Shown here: positions 12,634 through 14,484 of the stretch, piece by piece
How the letters are laid out: every line of letters starts with the position of its first letter
Position numbering within the stretch: the first letter of the stretch is position 1
Source: JAUIBE01 sp035267185
GTDB lineage: Bacteria > Pseudomonadota > Gammaproteobacteria > Xanthomonadales > SZUA-36
Direction of reading: 5' to 3'
Length of the DNA stretch: 14,484 nucleotides
NCBI GenBank assembly: GCA_035267185.1
Contig: DATFLY010000108.1
Location: forward strand, 1 to 14,484
Notes under the pieces: model-generated
Databases searched by the model: none
What the model saw: the letters and a program-made list of their open reading frames with translations, nothing else
Told to the model about the DNA's origin: nothing
Program-made: the position numbers and the translations under genes

Positions 12634-14484
12634 TCAGGGTCCATCACCTGAATAGCAGGATTCCAGCTCGGCGATAAATTCCTCGATCACAGCAACCGCA
12701 TTAACATCCACCCTGTTTTTACCGACCGGCGGCATGGCAATGCCGCCCAGCGCGCCCGCACGCACGGCGATGATAGACCGTTCAGGATGGCCCGGCGCCA
12801 GAAGCCGCGCATCTTCGATTCCCAAATCGCTCACTGCCGGCATGACATCACAGATGTTCATGTATTCAAGCGGCTGGAAGCGCATGTCCGCGGGTCCGCG
12901 CCCTGGCCCTCCCGGACGGTGACAACTGGAGCAGTTGGTGTGCAGGTAAGCGCGCGCACGTTCCGAGAACGACACAGAATGATCATCGATCGAAGGGAAT
13001 GCGGGCAGATCTTCCGGATCAGCTCCAAGCGTCATATCGAGCGCACCGATCAATTCCAGGGTGGTCAACTGGTTGGCGCTGCGGCCGGTGGATGGATAAT
13101 GAAATTCACCGTTTTGTTGCTGAATTTCCAGTCCGAGACTGCGTCCTGCAGCCTCGGAATGACAGAACAGGCACTGCGAACGGCTGGGCAGCAGGTATGG
13201 TTGTCCGTCCAGATCAAGCTCCATGCCGTCGGGGCCAACCAGCTCTGCTTCGGTTTCCTCGTCGTTCCATGCATAGGTGTAACCCGCCCAGTTGCCGTCG
13301 TCATGCCGGGTGAACAATCTTGTCTCAATGCGCCTGTCGTCAACTCTGAATTCCTTGATCAGCACTGTACCAATCGGAAAATGAAAGTCTCCATCCTCTC
13401 CCACTTCAATGGATTCACCATCGGGTAATGCCAGCCAGCGGGATTTTGCCGCACCATCCGTCCAGAATGCCGTGTTCACGCGATACGGAATCGCGCCTTG
13501 AGTGACCCGCGTTGGATCCAGGGGGTCGACGCAACCCGTTTCAGAGAGCGTTGCCGGGAAATCTGATTGCAGCGGGTCGTCGGCCGCCGTAAGCCGGTAA
13601 ATCGGGCCGCCCTTCACCAGGTACAGTTCACCGGATTCATCCTCAAACATGGAATGAATAATACTGCCCTGTAGTCCGCCATCGATCAGCAATTCCGGAT
13701 CCGGCTGGCCCTGGTCATCAAGCAAGAGCGCCCAAACGCGATCGGTGCCATCTGCATAAATAAACCGCCCCTGCAGTTCGGGAAATTCCTGCCCCCGATA
13801 AACAAACCCTCCGACGACGACGAAGCCGCCAGTGTTGTCATGCGGGTAAGCGTACAGGGGAGGAGTCAGTCCTTCATCGCTGCAGTCAGCCTGGAGGCGG
13901 CAGTCCAAACCTTCCAGGATGGGCCAGCCGTAGTTTGCGCCCGGTTGAACCAGGTTGATTTCTTCCCAACTGCTCAAGCCCACGTCGGTCAGCCAGATTC
14001 TGCCGAGGGAATCGAATGTCCAGCGCCACGGATTGCGAAATCCATAGGCATAAATTTCCGGCGCTCCGTTGATTCCATCGGAAAACGGATTGTCCGGCGG
14101 AATCGCGTAGGGGTTCCCATCATCAACATCAATCCGGATGAGTGTTCCAAAAAGACTGAAGGTGTTTTGAGACTCAAGAGGGGTACCGCCGTCACCGAGA
14201 CTGAGATACAGATAACCGTCCGGGCCAAACGCGACAGTGCCGGCCTTGTGGTTGTGAGTGGAATGGCCGGTAAGGGTCAGTATGTTTCTCTCGCTGGCTG
14301 CATCCAGTGTGACACCATCGTCCGTCGATATGAATTCCGAAAGATATGACTCGTATTCGCCGTTGATCTTGTTGGTGTAGAACACGTAGGCCTTGTTGTT
14401 TTCTGGAAATTCCGGATGGAATGCGAGGCCCAATAGTCCCGTTTCACCCGTGTCATTCAGCGTGCGATCACTGATGTCCAGCAC
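12634..14484 (-). CDS. PQQ-type sugar dehydrogenase fused to di-haem cytochrome module (5' end outside window)
   Basis: 616 residues are visible; the frame is open at the right edge. The first codon in the window is GTG, but homologues have a longer N-terminus, so the true start lies outside. Residues 1-300 are a glucose/sorbosone dehydrogenase beta-propeller: GLLGLAFHPEF (16-26), HNHKAGTVAFGPDGYLYLSLGDGG (77-100), YGFRNPWRW (147-155), DVGLSSWEEIN and GANYGWP (182-188). Residues 310-616 match the TIGR03806-like 'HNE_0200' type: IPYRVNTAFWTDGA, FPIGTVLIKEF, ETRLFTRHDDGNWAGYTYAWND, then two haem-binding sites, CLFCH (438-442) and CSSCH (518-522), with MPP at 584-586 as a possible axial ligand. 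The protein is probably periplasmic, oxidising a sugar or alcohol with PQQ and passing electrons to its own haems. This fusion is known in proteobacteria. Confidence 0.9.
   Translation of the reverse strand: MLDISDRTLNDTGETGLLGLAFHPEFPENNKAYVFYTNKINGEYESYLSEFISTDDGVTLDAASERNILTLTGHSTHNHKAGTVAFGPDGYLYLSLGDGGTPLESQNTFSLFGTLIRIDVDDGNPYAIPPDNPFSDGINGAPEIYAYGFRNPWRWTFDSLGRIWLTDVGLSSWEEINLVQPGANYGWPILEGLDCRLQADCSDEGLTPPLYAYPHDNTGGFVVVGGFVYRGQEFPELQGRFIYADGTDRVWALLLDDQGQPDPELLIDGGLQGSIIHSMFEDESGELYLVKGGPIYRLTAADDPLQSDFPATLSETGCVDPLDPTRVTQGAIPYRVNTAFWTDGAAKSRWLALPDGESIEVGEDGDFHFPIGTVLIKEFRVDDRRIETRLFTRHDDGNWAGYTYAWNDEETEAELVGPDGMELDLDGQPYLLPSRSQCLFCHSEAAGRSLGLEIQQQNGEFHYPSTGRSANQLTTLELIGALDMTLGADPEDLPAFPSIDDHSVSFSERARAYLHTNCSSCHRPGGPGRGPADMRFQPLEYMNICDVMPAVSDLGIEDARLLAPGHPERSIIAVRAGALGGIAMPPVGKNRVDVNAVAVIEEFIAELESCYSGDGP

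Noticed and set aside
13840..14349. A 169-codon plus-strand frame within the dehydrogenase gene.
   Set aside because: It is antisense to an intact beta-propeller domain and shows no family features.
1..14484. CRISPR arrays, tRNA or rRNA genes, phage genes, toxin-antitoxin or known defence modules.
   Set aside because: No regularly spaced repeats with spacers, no cloverleaf or rRNA-like sequence, and no matching protein motifs were seen on either strand.

Overview
The window looks like chromosomal DNA of a free-living gammaproteobacterium. The evidence is moderate GC content, a cell-envelope-heavy gene set, and several families common in the Xanthomonadales/Lysobacterales-Wenzhouxiangella sphere: a winged-helix/membrane/TPR regulator, proline iminopeptidase, an ExeM/NucH-type nuclease and a 'GGWYEP...GQGF' secreted module. 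This taxonomic guess is inference from gene content only. I see no rRNA, tRNA, CRISPR array, phage gene or intact insertion sequence.

Layout. Positions 1-1538 (minus): a polytopic membrane protein running off the left edge, downstream of a clear MscS channel gene with a TTG start. Positions 1739-3670 (plus): a Cof-type HAD phosphatase followed 33 bases later by a second, divergent MscS-domain protein with a charged cytoplasmic tail. Two mechanosensitive-channel genes thus flank one phosphatase. Positions 3695-5617 (minus): a secreted ExeM/NucH-like nuclease. Positions 5763-6590 (plus): a secreted metallo-beta-lactamase-fold hydrolase. Positions 6619-7530 (minus): a secreted protein of unknown role, divergent from a probable four-gene plus-strand unit (7669-11648): winged-helix-TM-TPR regulator, proline iminopeptidase, a 41-residue small protein, and a PGAP1-like alpha/beta hydrolase. 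Positions 11796-12359 (minus): a small secreted protein built of two copies of one domain. Positions 12634-14484 (minus, 5' end outside the window): a PQQ-type sugar dehydrogenase fused to a two-CxxCH cytochrome module.

The most interesting non-coding signal is the 139-base gap between the divergent genes at 7530 and 7669. It holds four GT(G/A)AA units at 12, 10 and 11 base steps, ending close to a -10-like box. That is the geometry expected for tandem sites of an OmpR/PhoB-type winged-helix protein, which is what the adjacent gene encodes. A second pattern is a pair of GGGGTCAGAG hairpin-like repeats, one in each of two divergent intergenic gaps. The copy near 5672 appears to supply the -35 box for the nuclease gene. 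A third is unusual start-site architecture in the 7669-11648 unit: a 7-codon micro-ORF whose stop overlaps the iminopeptidase start, and a 41-codon ORF ending in a double-glycine-like sequence whose stop overlaps a GTG start of the lipase-like gene.

I found no convincing complete novel defence or mobile system. The candidates most worth following are the regulator/operator module with its coupled small ORFs, and the duplicated-domain secreted protein.
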